Shown here piece after piece: positions 15,448 to 23,945 of a DNA stretch of 51,606 nt (position 1 is the first letter of the stretch; the number at the start of each line of letters is the position of its first letter). The stretch covers positions 1-51,606 of the forward strand of contig CAZMLU010000009.1 of assembly GCA_964567295.1 (NCBI GenBank), read 5' to 3'. This stretch comes from SLJK01 sp964567295 (GTDB lineage: Bacteria; Bacillota; Dethiobacteria; DTU022; UBA8154). The notes under the pieces were generated by a model. That model ran no database searches and had not been told where the DNA came from. It was given only the letters and a program-made list of their open reading frames with translations. The translations under genes were made by a program, and so were the position numbers.

Positions 15448-16060
15448 TATTAATATAGTCAAGCAGGCAGGAACATTTTTGCTTCATAAAACTTGGGCGG
15501 TGAAAAGCGGTGAGATTATTGCTCTTTTGGGGTCTTCAGGTTCAGGTAAAACCATGACCCTCAAATGTATCGCCGGCTTACTTAAGCCCGATGAAGGCCT
15601 GATAAAAGTGGATGATATGATTTATTTCCATTTCGATGCAGATATCAATATGCCTCCTCAGGAAAGGAACGTAGGTTATGTTCCCCAGCAGTATGCTCTT
15701 TTTCCGCACCTCGATGTTGAGGCTAATGTATCTTTTGGGCTAAAGGGGATGAAAAAGGAGAAGAGGCGCCAGATTGTAGGAGAGTTATTGAGCTCGGCCG
15801 GTTTAGAAAAACTGAGCAAAAGGTATCCTTCTCATCTCTCCGGGGGCGAAAGGCAGCGAGTAGCTCTTGTCCGCGCCTTGGCCGCCAGACCTAGAGTCCT
15901 TCTATTAGATGAACCCTTTGCTGCAGTAGATTCTTATCGCAAAAAAACTTTAAGAGAAGAACTTAAGGGTTTTTTAAATGAATATAGAGTGCCAGTTGTC
16001 CTGGTATCTCACGATGAAAGAGACATAGAGGCGTTGGAGTGTAAAGTTGTTCTTTACTAA
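15440..16060 (+). CDS. modC: Molybdate ABC transporter ATPase ModC, short form
   Basis: This is the ATP-hydrolysing subunit of the molybdate importer. Walker A is GSSGSGKT (near residue 32), the ABC signature is LSGGERQRVAL (near 133), Walker B is VLLLDEPFAAVD, and the switch His lies in VLVSHDERD. It stops at 206 residues, directly after the nucleotide-binding domain. Classical ModC (about 350) carries a C-terminal TOBE domain that binds molybdate and inhibits transport. No remnant of that domain is visible downstream. Confidence 0.87.
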   Translation: MLNINIVKQAGTFLLHKTWAVKSGEIIALLGSSGSGKTMTLKCIAGLLKPDEGLIKVDDMIYFHFDADINMPPQERNVGYVPQQYALFPHLDVEANVSFGLKGMKKEKRRQIVGELLSSAGLEKLSKRYPSHLSGGERQRVALVRALAARPRVLLLDEPFAAVDSYRKKTLREELKGFLNEYRVPVVLVSHDERDIEALECKVVLY

Positions 16061-16123
16061 GAACGCTCTTTGGGAAGTTATCCAGGCTCAGGCTTTAATT
16101 ATCTTGTTTATTTCAAGTATAAC

Positions 16124-16152
16124 TTGTTATATTTGAACTATTACAGTATAAT
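16124..16152 (+). promoter_or_regulatory. Predicted sigma-A promoter
   Basis: TTGTTA (16124-16129), 17 bases, and a perfect TATAAT (16147-16152) lie 35 bases before the start of the 194-residue membrane-anchored protein. It separates that gene from the mod operon. Confidence 0.65.
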
Positions 16153-16186
16153 TGGTTTGAGAATGAAAAGGAGAGGATGAAACTAC

Positions 16187-16771
16187 TTGGAACTGCTGAT
16201 CATCTTTATTATTATCATGGTTCTGTCTTCCATCATGCGTTCCTACAAAAGTGCTGCTCGTGAGGATAAGCCTGCAGCACCAACTAACGAACCTGCTGGC
16301 CTTTTTCAAGAAAAGGAACAAGGGAGAGAAACGGATACAGTATACAGTCACGATGAGGGAGAAAAGCCTTTTGCCTGGTTGGAAAGACCTCATGAAAAGG
16401 AGCAATATCGCCCCGAAGCGGGGGATATACTAAGCGATGCAACCAGCGAACAAGATGTTGCCTCTTACTATCGGGAAGAGGAAAAGGAATATGTTAAAGC
16501 TGCTTCCCGGAATAAAAAGAGCAAAAGGGCTGAACAAGGATCGCTCTCTTCTAAGAAGGCGACGCAAAAAAATGACGAACCGCAGAAGTCCCGAAGCCAG
16601 AATCAACGACGCTTCCAGGAGGCTTCTCCTGGGACAAAAGGTTCTTATCTTCAAGAGGAGGGCATTGAAATTTTCTTAACTGGAAGAAGGCTTCCGCTAG
16701 GGATAGCTTTTTCTGAAGTGCTCTCTGCACCGCGCAGCAAAAAACCTTACAGTTCTTTGCGAAGATACTGA
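16187..16771 (+). CDS. Membrane-anchored charged protein of unknown function
   Basis: I do not recognise the family. Residues 2-17 form one hydrophobic segment (ELLIIFIIIMVLSSIM), so the protein is anchored at its N-terminus. The middle (about 25-150) is low-complexity, rich in Glu, Lys, Arg, Ser and Gln, and is probably disordered. The last 35 residues are better ordered: GIEIFLTGRRLPLGIAFSEV and then APRSKKPYSSLRRY. That tail looks like the part under selection. The start is TTG with AGGAGAGG ten bases upstream, and its own promoter precedes it. It occupies the place upstream of phoH where spore-forming Bacillota often have yqfC-yqfD. Confidence 0.65.
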   Translation: MELLIIFIIIMVLSSIMRSYKSAAREDKPAAPTNEPAGLFQEKEQGRETDTVYSHDEGEKPFAWLERPHEKEQYRPEAGDILSDATSEQDVASYYREEEKEYVKAASRNKKSKRAEQGSLSSKKATQKNDEPQKSRSQNQRRFQEASPGTKGSYLQEEGIEIFLTGRRLPLGIAFSEVLSAPRSKKPYSSLRRY

Positions 16772-17206
16772 ACAGGTTGCAAAGAAGGAATTTTGCAAGT
16801 AAGGAATCTACTGGATGATACTGTAGTTCCGCTTTTGCAGGCTGTTCCAAGAATTTTGCAAGTTGCAATTTTTTTATCATTTGTTATGCAGGAGTTTTAG
16901 TATCATTATTAGAATAACTTATTTTTCCGCGCTGCCTTTCAGGCGGCTTTTTTATCATAGCTATTGCTTAGAGAAGTTAAACAAGAAGTTACTGTATTAA
17001 GAAAGTGGGAGACATTTTATCCTGGATAACCAGAGCTTAGCTTTCTGAGTCAGTGTAAGTGCTAAAGGATAATGGTTTGGAGGAATCTTCTCCTTCTTGT
17101 CGAAGCATTTAAACAAAAGAATTAATAAGTAGTATCTGTTGGGAAGTTTTGCAAGTGATAAGCCCTTTCCAAAAATATTGCCTCAAGAAAGGAGAGATAT
17201 TTTTTT
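16772..17206. other. Intergenic region with repeats and a terminator
   Basis: No gene is visible in these 435 bases. They hold three copies of TTTTGCAAGT (16791-16800, 16854-16863, 17147-17156), a terminator hairpin at 16931, and a small palindrome TTATCC/GGATAA at 17017-17029. AAAGGAGAG near the end is the phoH ribosome site. I see no convincing promoter for phoH. Confidence 0.5.
16931..16953 (+). terminator. Rho-independent terminator
   Basis: GCTGCC (16931-16936) pairs with GGCGGC (16942-16947), with one G-T wobble, around a five-base loop, and is followed by six T. It would end transcription from the 16187 gene. Confidence 0.75.
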
Positions 17207-18187
17207 TTGAAGGAAGAACAGGTTGAAAGAAAAATTCAACTACAGAGCACAGACGAGATACTCTCTCTCTCCGGCAAATTTGATGAACATCTTTCTCTGA
17301 TCGAAGAGACCTTTAACGTAAGTGTCATTCCCAGGGGGGACGAACTTTCTATTCGAGGTGAAAAGGAGGAACTGAATAAGGCATATGATCTCCTAAGGGA
17401 ATTGCTAAACCTAATACGCGAGGGACACCGCCTTACCAAATCAGAATTTGTTTATGCCATGAAACTGGCAGGGAGTGGAAATTTGAAAGAAATAAGAGGT
17501 CTTTTTGACGACCTGATCCTGGTGACCGATCGCGGCAAAAGAGTGCAGCCTAAGACATTAGGGCAAAAACGCTATCTGGATGCCCTGCGCCGTTATGATA
17601 TTGTTTTTAGTATAGGTCCGGCGGGTACAGGGAAAACGTACCTGGCCATGGCCATGGGAGTTTCCGCTTTGAAAAATAAAGTTGTGGAGAGGCTTGTTCT
17701 TACCAGGCCAGCCGTAGAGGCCGGAGAACATCTGGGTTTTTTGCCGGGTGATTTCCAGGACAAGGTAGATCCTTATTTACGTCCTCTCTATGATGCTCTT
17801 TATGATCTCCTGGGAGCAGAAAATTATATGAAGTACAGGGAAAAAGGGATCATTGAAGTTGCACCACTAGCTTATATGCGAGGAAGAACCTTGGACGACT
17901 CCTTTATAATTTTGGACGAAGCGCAGAATACCACCTCTGAACAGATGAAGATGTTTTTGACACGTATGGGCTTTGGTTCCAAATCCGTTATTACCGGCGA
18001 TATTACACAGGTGGACCTGCCAAGAGGCAAATTTTCCGGGCTAATAGAAGTAATGGAGATTTTGAAAGGTATTGAGGATATCTCATTTATTCGTTTAGGA
18101 GATGAGGACGTAGTACGTCACAGTTTGGTGCAAAAAATTATTCAGGCCTATGAAAGACATATTTCTTTCAAAGAATCAAAAGGGTAG
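17207..18187 (+). CDS. phoH: PhoH-family ATPase
   Basis: PhoH-like proteins are cytoplasmic P-loop ATPases with an RNA-related role, conserved next to ybeY. Walker A is GPAGTGKT (near residue 136) and Walker B is FIILDEAQNTT (near 235). The N-terminal 100 residues form the KH-like extension typical of YqfZ/PhoH proteins, and the length of 326 is standard. The TTG start follows AAAGGAGAG at a long spacer with a T-run. It heads the conserved Bacillota operon with the HD phosphodiesterase and ybeY. Confidence 0.92.
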   Translation: MKEEQVERKIQLQSTDEILSLSGKFDEHLSLIEETFNVSVIPRGDELSIRGEKEELNKAYDLLRELLNLIREGHRLTKSEFVYAMKLAGSGNLKEIRGLFDDLILVTDRGKRVQPKTLGQKRYLDALRRYDIVFSIGPAGTGKTYLAMAMGVSALKNKVVERLVLTRPAVEAGEHLGFLPGDFQDKVDPYLRPLYDALYDLLGAENYMKYREKGIIEVAPLAYMRGRTLDDSFIILDEAQNTTSEQMKMFLTRMGFGSKSVITGDITQVDLPRGKFSGLIEVMEILKGIEDISFIRLGDEDVVRHSLVQKIIQAYERHISFKESKG

Positions 18188-18196
18188 GGTGTTCGT

Positions 18197-20359
18197 ATGA
18201 TGGCACGGAAAAAGGATAAATCCTTTTTGAAGTGGCTCTTTTCTATAGCAGGAAACAAACAAAGCCAGCGTCTTTTCTTGGTGCTAGGAGTATTTGTTTT
18301 TATCTATTTTTTCCTGCTGCTCTCGGTCTTGCCCATGGGCTTTCATGTAGAGGAAGGAAGGCCTAGCCCACAAACTATATATGCCCCGCGCGAGGCTATA
18401 GACTATTACACCACTAGCCAATTGCGTGAAGAAGCTGCTTCTTCGGTGCCTGATGTATACGATCATGATCCTGTTGTTGCGGAAGAGGGTCGTGATGAAA
18501 TAAGGGACTTTTTCCACCAGATCAGAAGTGCGAGAGATGCCGAAGATGAAGAAGTAGAAGAGAAAGCCGCTCAGTTAAGGGATACATTTTCTGAAGAGTT
18601 CGATATAAATATTTCCGAGGATTCCATAGTTCATTTAATGACGATGCCCCAAGAGACTTTCAATGATTTGCAGGAAAGCACGGATGCCCTTTATGTTGAG
18701 GTGATGGGTCATGATATCCGGGAGGGCGATCTAGAAGCGGCCCAAGAACAGGTCTCTCAAGAAGTTAATCTTTTGCCTTACAACCCGGAGGCCAAACAGG
18801 GTATAGAGCAATTGTTGAATTCCCTGGTGCGTCCCAACATGATCTATAACGAGGAAGCTACAGAGGCCAAAAGGGAAGCTGCCCGCCAGGCCGTTGAACC
18901 AGTTCAAATCCAGGAAAATTCTCTTATTGTGCAAGAAGGTGAACGGGTAACAGAGCATCATATGGCCCAATTGGAAACGTTGGGGTTGCTGGGGCCACGG
19001 GTTCATATAGGCGGCTATATTGGGCTTTTTTTGATCCTGACAATCATTTTTTTGATCGTAGGACTTTACCTCTATTATTTTAACCGTGATATTTACGATA
19101 ATGTGGTTTATCTTTCTCTGCTTAGCTTGATAGTTATATTAACATTACTTTTGGGGTTGGCCGCCCAATTTTTTTCTGCCTTTTTTATTCCCTTGGCCAT
19201 GGCTGGTATTCTTATCACCATTCTCTTCGAGCCTCGACTTGCGGTGTTGTTTAATATTATACTGGCCATTCTTATCGGTTTCGTGGTGGATGGTGAGTTT
19301 ATCTATATTGTAGTAGCTCTTCTCGGAGGGCTGGTAGCTATATACAGTGTTTCAAGGTTGCAGCAGCGTTCTGATCTCACCCGGGCCGGAATTAACGTAG
19401 CGGCTATCAATATGTTTAGTATTGTGGCTCTATTTCTGTTAAACCAGGGGTTTGTGCTGGAGTATGAGTATTTGAGGGAATTTAGTATTGCCGTTTTGTC
19501 AGGGGTGGGGAATGGTCTTTTTTCTGCGGTGATGGCTATTGGCTTGTTGCCCTACCTAGAAAGCACCTTTGGTCTTACCACTGCGGTAACGCTCCTGGAG
19601 CTTGGCAACCCCGGCCGTCCATTGTTAAGGAAACTGCTAATGGATACACCTGGCACCTACCACCACAGCATCATGGTAGGAAACCTTGCTGAAGCTGCTG
19701 CAGAAGCAATTGAAGCAGATCCTCTTCTTTGCCGTGTGGGCGCATTTTATCACGATATTGGAAAGATAAGGCGCCCCTACTTCTTTGTGGAAAACCAGTT
19801 TACAGGGGATAACCCTCATAAAAAGATTTCTCCTAACTTAAGCGCATTGATTATTCGCTCCCATGTTAAAGACGGGGTGGAGATGGCAAAAAAGGAAAAA
19901 TTACCCTTGCCTGTTATTGAGATTATTCAGCAGCACCACGGGAGCAGCCTTATTTCATTTTTCTACCGCCAGGCGCTGGAAAAAATGGAAAGTAGGGAAA
20001 GCAGGGAAAAAGGTGGCACGGGACTTTCTGAAGAAGAGTTTCGCTATCAAGGACCTCTACCACAGACCAAGGAGGCAGCTATTATTCTACTTGCTGATGC
20101 AGTGGAAGCTGCGGTCCGCTCTCTGTCAAGGCCGATAGCTGGAAGAATAGAGGGGATGGTAAGGCGTATTATTAAAGAGAAATTAAATGATGGCCAGTTT
20201 GACGAGGCGCCCTTAACACTTAAGGACCTGGATAATATAGGCGACACTTTTGTGTACGTGCTTTCAGGACTATTCCACCAGCGCATTGAATATCCTGAGA
20301 AGGAGTTGAGGGCAGACTTGGCTGAGGGAGGAAACAAAAATGGCGGTGCTGGTAAATAA
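18197..20359 (+). CDS. yqfF: 7TM-HD family membrane phosphodiesterase (PgpH/YqfF type)
   Basis: This membrane receptor-like protein hydrolyses a cyclic dinucleotide; the Listeria homologue PgpH degrades c-di-AMP. One helix near residue 30 is followed by a long extracytoplasmic region (about 55-270), seven transmembrane segments (about 270-470) and a cytosolic HD domain. The HD ligands are visible in YHHSIMVGNLAEAA (near 487) and YHDIGK (near 517), with IQQHHGSSL following. Length 720 is normal. ATG ATG gives two adjacent possible starts after an AGGGTAGGG ribosome site. The ybeY gene overlaps its end by 20 bases. Confidence 0.92.
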   Translation: MMARKKDKSFLKWLFSIAGNKQSQRLFLVLGVFVFIYFFLLLSVLPMGFHVEEGRPSPQTIYAPREAIDYYTTSQLREEAASSVPDVYDHDPVVAEEGRDEIRDFFHQIRSARDAEDEEVEEKAAQLRDTFSEEFDINISEDSIVHLMTMPQETFNDLQESTDALYVEVMGHDIREGDLEAAQEQVSQEVNLLPYNPEAKQGIEQLLNSLVRPNMIYNEEATEAKREAARQAVEPVQIQENSLIVQEGERVTEHHMAQLETLGLLGPRVHIGGYIGLFLILTIIFLIVGLYLYYFNRDIYDNVVYLSLLSLIVILTLLLGLAAQFFSAFFIPLAMAGILITILFEPRLAVLFNIILAILIGFVVDGEFIYIVVALLGGLVAIYSVSRLQQRSDLTRAGINVAAINMFSIVALFLLNQGFVLEYEYLREFSIAVLSGVGNGLFSAVMAIGLLPYLESTFGLTTAVTLLELGNPGRPLLRKLLMDTPGTYHHSIMVGNLAEAAAEAIEADPLLCRVGAFYHDIGKIRRPYFFVENQFTGDNPHKKISPNLSALIIRSHVKDGVEMAKKEKLPLPVIEIIQQHHGSSLISFFYRQALEKMESRESREKGGTGLSEEEFRYQGPLPQTKEAAIILLADAVEAAVRSLSRPIAGRIEGMVRRIIKEKLNDGQFDEAPLTLKDLDNIGDTFVYVLSGLFHQRIEYPEKELRADLAEGGNKNGGAGK

Positions 20360-20792
20360 CTTTCAGAACAAAGTAGATATTTCAGAGGATCTACTTTTGC
20401 TTTTGGGAAAGATCGGAGATTACGTTCTTAGCCTGGAAGGGCAAGCTATCGGTGAAGAACTGGGCATTATCCTAGTAGATGATGGGTACATACAGGAGCT
20501 CAACCTGACTTATAGAGGTTATGATATCCCTACGGATGTCCTTTCGTTTAACCTGCACAACGACAGCAATTCTTGGGACTGTGAAGGAGGAGAGGTGCTT
20601 GGGGATGTAATAATATCTGCCGAAAGGGCTCATGAGCAGGCTGAGTTATATGGTCATTCTCTGACAAGAGAGGTTGCATTTCTTGCTGTGCATGGTATAC
20701 TTCACTTGCTGGGTTATGACCATCAGGATAGGCTTGAGGAGGAAAACATGAATGCTCGCCAGCAGCTTATTATGTCCAAGTTCCGGTTATAG
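20340..20792 (+). CDS. ybeY: Endoribonuclease YbeY, rRNA maturation factor
   Basis: YbeY is a zinc endoribonuclease for 16S rRNA 3' maturation and ribosome quality control. The metal motif HGILHLLGYDH (about 116-126) has all three His. TDVLSFNL is the other family signature. Length 150 is standard. The start lies within the end of the phosphodiesterase gene, after GAGGGAGG. Confidence 0.95.
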   Translation: MAVLVNNFQNKVDISEDLLLLLGKIGDYVLSLEGQAIGEELGIILVDDGYIQELNLTYRGYDIPTDVLSFNLHNDSNSWDCEGGEVLGDVIISAERAHEQAELYGHSLTREVAFLAVHGILHLLGYDHQDRLEEENMNARQQLIMSKFRL

Positions 20793-20822
20793 TTTTTCTT
20801 TTTAATATGGGATAGGGTGAAG

Positions 20823-21185
20823 ATGAAGCATAAAAATTTTACCAGAAGTTTTGCTGATGCTTTTCAGGGTTTGCTTTATGCATTAAAAAGTGAGCGAAAT
20901 ATGGTTATCCATTTAGTTGCCACAGCAATATCCCTCTCTGCTTCCTATTTGTTTCAGATTAGCAGGATTGAGTTTCTTTTTGTCCTTTCCGCTATATTTC
21001 TGGTTATTATTACAGAGATGTTTAATACTGCACTTGAGGCGGCGGTGGACTTAAAAACCATGAAGAAACATCCATTGGCGCTTATTGCCAAGAGCGTTGC
21101 GGCCGGGGCTGTTCTCTGTGCAGTTCTATATTCGCTTTTTGTTGCCTGGCTGGTTTTTGCTGAAAAGATTACAGATCTATGGTAG
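20823..21185 (+). CDS. dgkA: Diacylglycerol/undecaprenol kinase DgkA
   Basis: This small integral membrane kinase phosphorylates undecaprenol (in Gram-positives) or diacylglycerol. It has three hydrophobic helices and the catalytic motif VIITEMFNTALEAAVD, with the Glu residues and Asn of the active site. The ATG at 20823 has ATAGGG five bases upstream; the frame is open from a GTG at 20817 that abuts that site. About 120 residues is standard. It lies in the conserved order ybeY-dgkA-cdd-era. Confidence 0.93.
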   Translation: MKHKNFTRSFADAFQGLLYALKSERNMVIHLVATAISLSASYLFQISRIEFLFVLSAIFLVIITEMFNTALEAAVDLKTMKKHPLALIAKSVAAGAVLCAVLYSLFVAWLVFAEKITDLW

Positions 21186-21271
21186 CAGGCTCAGATCATA
21201 TTACAGGAAGAGGTGGAGTTCGGGGGAAGAGAGATTGCTTCCTATTATCGAAAATGGAGGGAGACAAACTT

Positions 21272-21649
21272 GTGCAAGATTTGAATCTATCACGTATAGC
21301 TATGAAAGCACTTCCATACGCTTACGCACCATATTCCGGTTACAAAGTGGGTGCGGCTCTGCTCACTTCCACCGGCCATGTGTTTAGAGGGGTTAACGTG
21401 GAAAATGTTTCTTATGGATTATCCATGTGTGCAGAAAGGGCGGCTCTTTTCGCTGCAGTAGCAAAAGGGCATCGCCATTTTTCTGTTTTAGCTGTTGTTT
21501 CCGAGGTAGTTAGAAAGCCTCTGCCTTGTGGTGCCTGTCGCCAGGTATTTAGGGAATTTGCAAAGGAACTCAGAATTGTTATAGGTGGAAGAGAGGAAGA
21601 ATTGCTTATCTATAACTTGGAGGAACTGTTGCCTTATCCGTTTATATAG
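21272..21649 (+). CDS. cdd: Cytidine deaminase
   Basis: The enzyme deaminates cytidine and deoxycytidine in pyrimidine salvage. Zinc ligands and the catalytic Glu lie in CAERAALF and PCGACRQV, with YAPYSGYKVGAAL near the start as in the homotetrameric class. The open frame begins at 21179, but GGAGGGAG ends eight bases before the GTG at 21272, which gives the normal length of about 126 and a typical N-terminus. Confidence 0.93.
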   Translation: MQDLNLSRIAMKALPYAYAPYSGYKVGAALLTSTGHVFRGVNVENVSYGLSMCAERAALFAAVAKGHRHFSVLAVVSEVVRKPLPCGACRQVFREFAKELRIVIGGREEELLIYNLEELLPYPFI

Positions 21650-21677
21650 AAAGAGCGGTAGAGTATGAGAACTAGTT

Positions 21678-21707
21678 AAGGGACAGAAAAAGGCTTTTTT
21701 ATCCCTT
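21678..21707. terminator. Inverted repeat between converging genes
   Basis: AAGGGA (21678-21683) and TCCCTT (21702-21707) flank an inner AAAAAG/CTTTTT repeat. It lies between cdd (forward) and the small reverse gene, and could act as a terminator in both directions. The stem is A/T-rich and interrupted, so confidence is limited. Confidence 0.4.
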
Positions 21708-21711
21708 CTAT

Positions 21712-21894
21712 TCATGATAAGTAGATGTAAAGCAGGGAAGCTGCAAAAACAAGAGAAATGATAATGACTGTAGGAACCAGGCCTGTGGTGGTAAAGATTA
21801 ATATTCCTATAAAAAGCACCACAAAAAAAATAATATTCATGAGCAGTGCCTTGTTTCCTTTGGCTTTTAATTCTTCTTTCTGTCTTTCTTCCAT
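21712..21894 (-). CDS. Small two-helix membrane protein
   Basis: This 60-residue protein has a charged start (MEERQKEELKAKGNK) and two hydrophobic segments (about 18-37 and 40-58). I do not recognise a family. It is judged real because AAAGGAG lies eight bases before its ATG on the reverse strand. A possible promoter (TTAGCA at 22010-22015, TATAAT at 21988-21993, 16 apart, reverse strand) is nearby. It interrupts the otherwise forward cdd-era order. Confidence 0.6.
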   Translation of the reverse strand: MEERQKEELKAKGNKALLMNIIFFVVLFIGILIFTTTGLVPTVIIISLVFAASLLYIYLS

Positions 21895-22063
21895 ATTGGC
21901 AACTCCTTTTAAATTATTTGGAACAAGTGGTAACCCATGATAACGTTTCCCATGGGCTACTGGAACGTAATATATTAGCTTAAGTTTATTATATCATAAA
22001 CTAGTAAGTTGCTAAAGAAATGCCGGCATGCACTTTTATATTATTGTTAAGGGAGTCTCTCTT

Positions 22064-22960
22064 ATGTTTAAATCTGGGTTTGTTTCAGTTATAGGAAGGC
22101 CAAATGTAGGAAAATCTACTCTTATAAATCATCTTATCGGACAGAAAGTCCTGATTGTCTCTAATAAGCCCCAAACCACCAGGAATAGGGTGCAGGCCAT
22201 ATCAACCACTGAAACGGCCCAAGTTATTTTTGTTGATACCCCCGGGATCCATCGTCCCCGGCATCAACTAGGGGATTACATGGTAAAAACGGCCCTAGAC
22301 ACTTTGAAGGAAGTGGATCTACTTTTATTTATGGTAGAAGCAAACGCTCCTCCTGGTAACGGTGACCGTTATATTGCTGGCCTGCTTCAGGATATAAAGA
22401 CACCTGTTTTCCTGGTGCTTAACAAGATCGATCTTGCCCCTACTTCTTTTCGGGAGGATCTACTACCACTTTACCGCCAACTGGTGGAACATAAGCAATG
22501 TTTCACTCTTTCAGCACTTTCCGGCCAAAACACAGCATCCTTGATGGATTCAATATTGCAGGAGCTTCCCCAAGGTCCCCTCTACTTCCCCGAGGAGATG
22601 TTTACTGATCGCTCGCAAAATTTCATAATATCGGAAATCATACGTGAAAAAGTTCTCTACAATACGAGGGAGGAGATACCGCACTCGGTAGCAGTAGAAA
22701 TAATTGATATGAAAGCGAAAGGTGAAAATAAGAGCGACCGGGAAATTCTTAGTATTGGTGCTGTGATCTATGTAGAAAAGGACTCACAAAAAAAGATTGT
22801 TATTGGTAAAAAGGGAAGTATGCTTAAAGAAATTGGCACGGAAGCACGGCATGAGTTGGAGGAACTGCTCGAAACTAAAATATTTTTAGACTTGTGGGTA
22901 AAGGTCAAAAAAGATTGGCGCAAAAGAGACAATGTTTTGCGTCAACTTGGTTACCAATAA
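22064..22960 (+). CDS. era: GTPase Era
   Basis: Era is an essential GTPase that binds the 3' end of 16S rRNA in 30S assembly. G1 is GRPNVGKST (about 10-18), G3 is DTPG (near 57), G4 is NKID (near 119), and G5 is in TLSALSG. The C-terminal KH domain contains VIGKKGSMLKEIG. The ATG at 22064 follows AAGGGAG by eight bases and gives the standard 298 residues; an upstream ATG at 22028 adds a non-family extension. Confidence 0.95.
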   Translation: MFKSGFVSVIGRPNVGKSTLINHLIGQKVLIVSNKPQTTRNRVQAISTTETAQVIFVDTPGIHRPRHQLGDYMVKTALDTLKEVDLLLFMVEANAPPGNGDRYIAGLLQDIKTPVFLVLNKIDLAPTSFREDLLPLYRQLVEHKQCFTLSALSGQNTASLMDSILQELPQGPLYFPEEMFTDRSQNFIISEIIREKVLYNTREEIPHSVAVEIIDMKAKGENKSDREILSIGAVIYVEKDSQKKIVIGKKGSMLKEIGTEARHELEELLETKIFLDLWVKVKKDWRKRDNVLRQLGYQ

Positions 22961-22995
22961 TTTTTTAAGAATAAGTAGGTGGGTGTCAGTAAAAA

Positions 22996-23760
22996 TTGAA
23001 ATTACTGCAAACCAGAGCGATAGTGCTTTTTTCACGACCAATGGGAGAAGGAGACCGGCTGCTAACGCTCTTTACCTGGGAAAAAGGCAAACTGACTGCC
23101 AAGGCCCCCGGGGCGCGAAAAGTTAAAAGCAAGCTGGCGGCGGTAGTAGAGATTTTCAACTGCAATTTGCTTCAGCTCTTTATGGGGCGCTCCATAGCTA
23201 CGGTAACCCAGGGAAGGGTGGAGACCAGCTTCTCAAGGATTAGAGAAGATATTAATTCTTATGCTTTGGGAATGTACTTTGGGGAGCTGGTGGAGAAACT
23301 GGTGGAAGAAGGAGAGGCGGACCCGGAGCTCTTTACCCTTCTTTTCCAGTCTTTCGACCTGCTTCACCACGCCAGGATTGATAGAGAGTTGCTTCAGTGT
23401 TACTTCCAGTTGAAGCTGCTTTCCCTGTTGGGATACAGCCCACATTTTAAAGATTGCCTTCTCTGCGGGGAGGCTAACTCTCCTTTTTATTGGTCTTTTG
23501 GAGGGGGGGGGCTGTTTTGTGCCAAGTGCAGATCTGCTGTAAAGGGGCCACTTTTTTCTTTTTCTGTTGGCACCCATGCTTTGGCCAAGGGGATGCTAAG
23601 ATTTACTCCTGAAATAATTAGAAATCTCAAAGCGAGCCCCAAACAGAAGAAAGAATTGCTGGATTTCCTAAAACATTTTATGCAGTACTGGACGGATATC
23701 GGTCCTCTTAAAACCCTTACTTATTTAGAAAAAATAAAAACTTCGGCCGTAAGAAAGTAG
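22996..23760 (+). CDS. recO: DNA repair protein RecO
   Basis: RecO works with RecF and RecR to load RecA on gapped DNA. The N-terminal OB fold begins LLQTRAIVLFSRPMGEGDRL, and the C-terminal part carries a four-Cys zinc site (CLLCGE, then CAKC, about 154-178). Length 254 is typical. The start is TTG. It lies between era and glyQ, as in many Clostridia. Confidence 0.92.
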   Translation: MKLLQTRAIVLFSRPMGEGDRLLTLFTWEKGKLTAKAPGARKVKSKLAAVVEIFNCNLLQLFMGRSIATVTQGRVETSFSRIREDINSYALGMYFGELVEKLVEEGEADPELFTLLFQSFDLLHHARIDRELLQCYFQLKLLSLLGYSPHFKDCLLCGEANSPFYWSFGGGGLFCAKCRSAVKGPLFSFSVGTHALAKGMLRFTPEIIRNLKASPKQKKELLDFLKHFMQYWTDIGPLKTLTYLEKIKTSAVRK

Positions 23761-23771
23761 CGGGGAGATCG

Positions 23772-23915
23772 ATTGATGATACATTCCCTCCCCGGGTAGA
23801 CGTAAGGGTTTTCCGGAAAGAGCTAAAGCAAAACGGGCCTCAGAAAGTGTATAATACATTTACCTGGGATGAGATTGTGCAGGGGCATATTGAAATATAC
23901 CGGGTCCCGGAATAA
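23772..23915 (+). CDS. Possible small gene lacking a standard start codon
   Basis: A frame open from 23712 to the TAA at 23913-23915 encodes about 47 residues after 23771 (DDTFPPRVDVRVF, later VYNTFTWDEIVQ, ending in EIYRVPE). The composition looks protein-like, with charged and hydrophobic residues alternating as in beta strands. There is no ATG, GTG or TTG in the frame. The only near-start is ATT at 23772, four bases after GGGGAG. It may be a real small gene with an ATT start, a decayed gene, or chance. I do not recognise it. Confidence 0.3.
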   Translation: MDDTFPPRVDVRVFRKELKQNGPQKVYNTFTWDEIVQGHIEIYRVPE

Positions 23916-23945
23916 AGATTTCTAAAGGAGGAGGTCAAGCCGTTT

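Noticed and set aside
15440..16060. ModC as a truncated pseudogene
   Set aside because: All ATPase motifs are intact and short ATPases without TOBE occur in functional importers; no remnant of a lost domain follows.
23761..23945. A glycine T-box riboswitch before glyQ
   Set aside because: The gap is too short and lacks the conserved T-box sequence and terminator; glyQS is read from the upstream operon.
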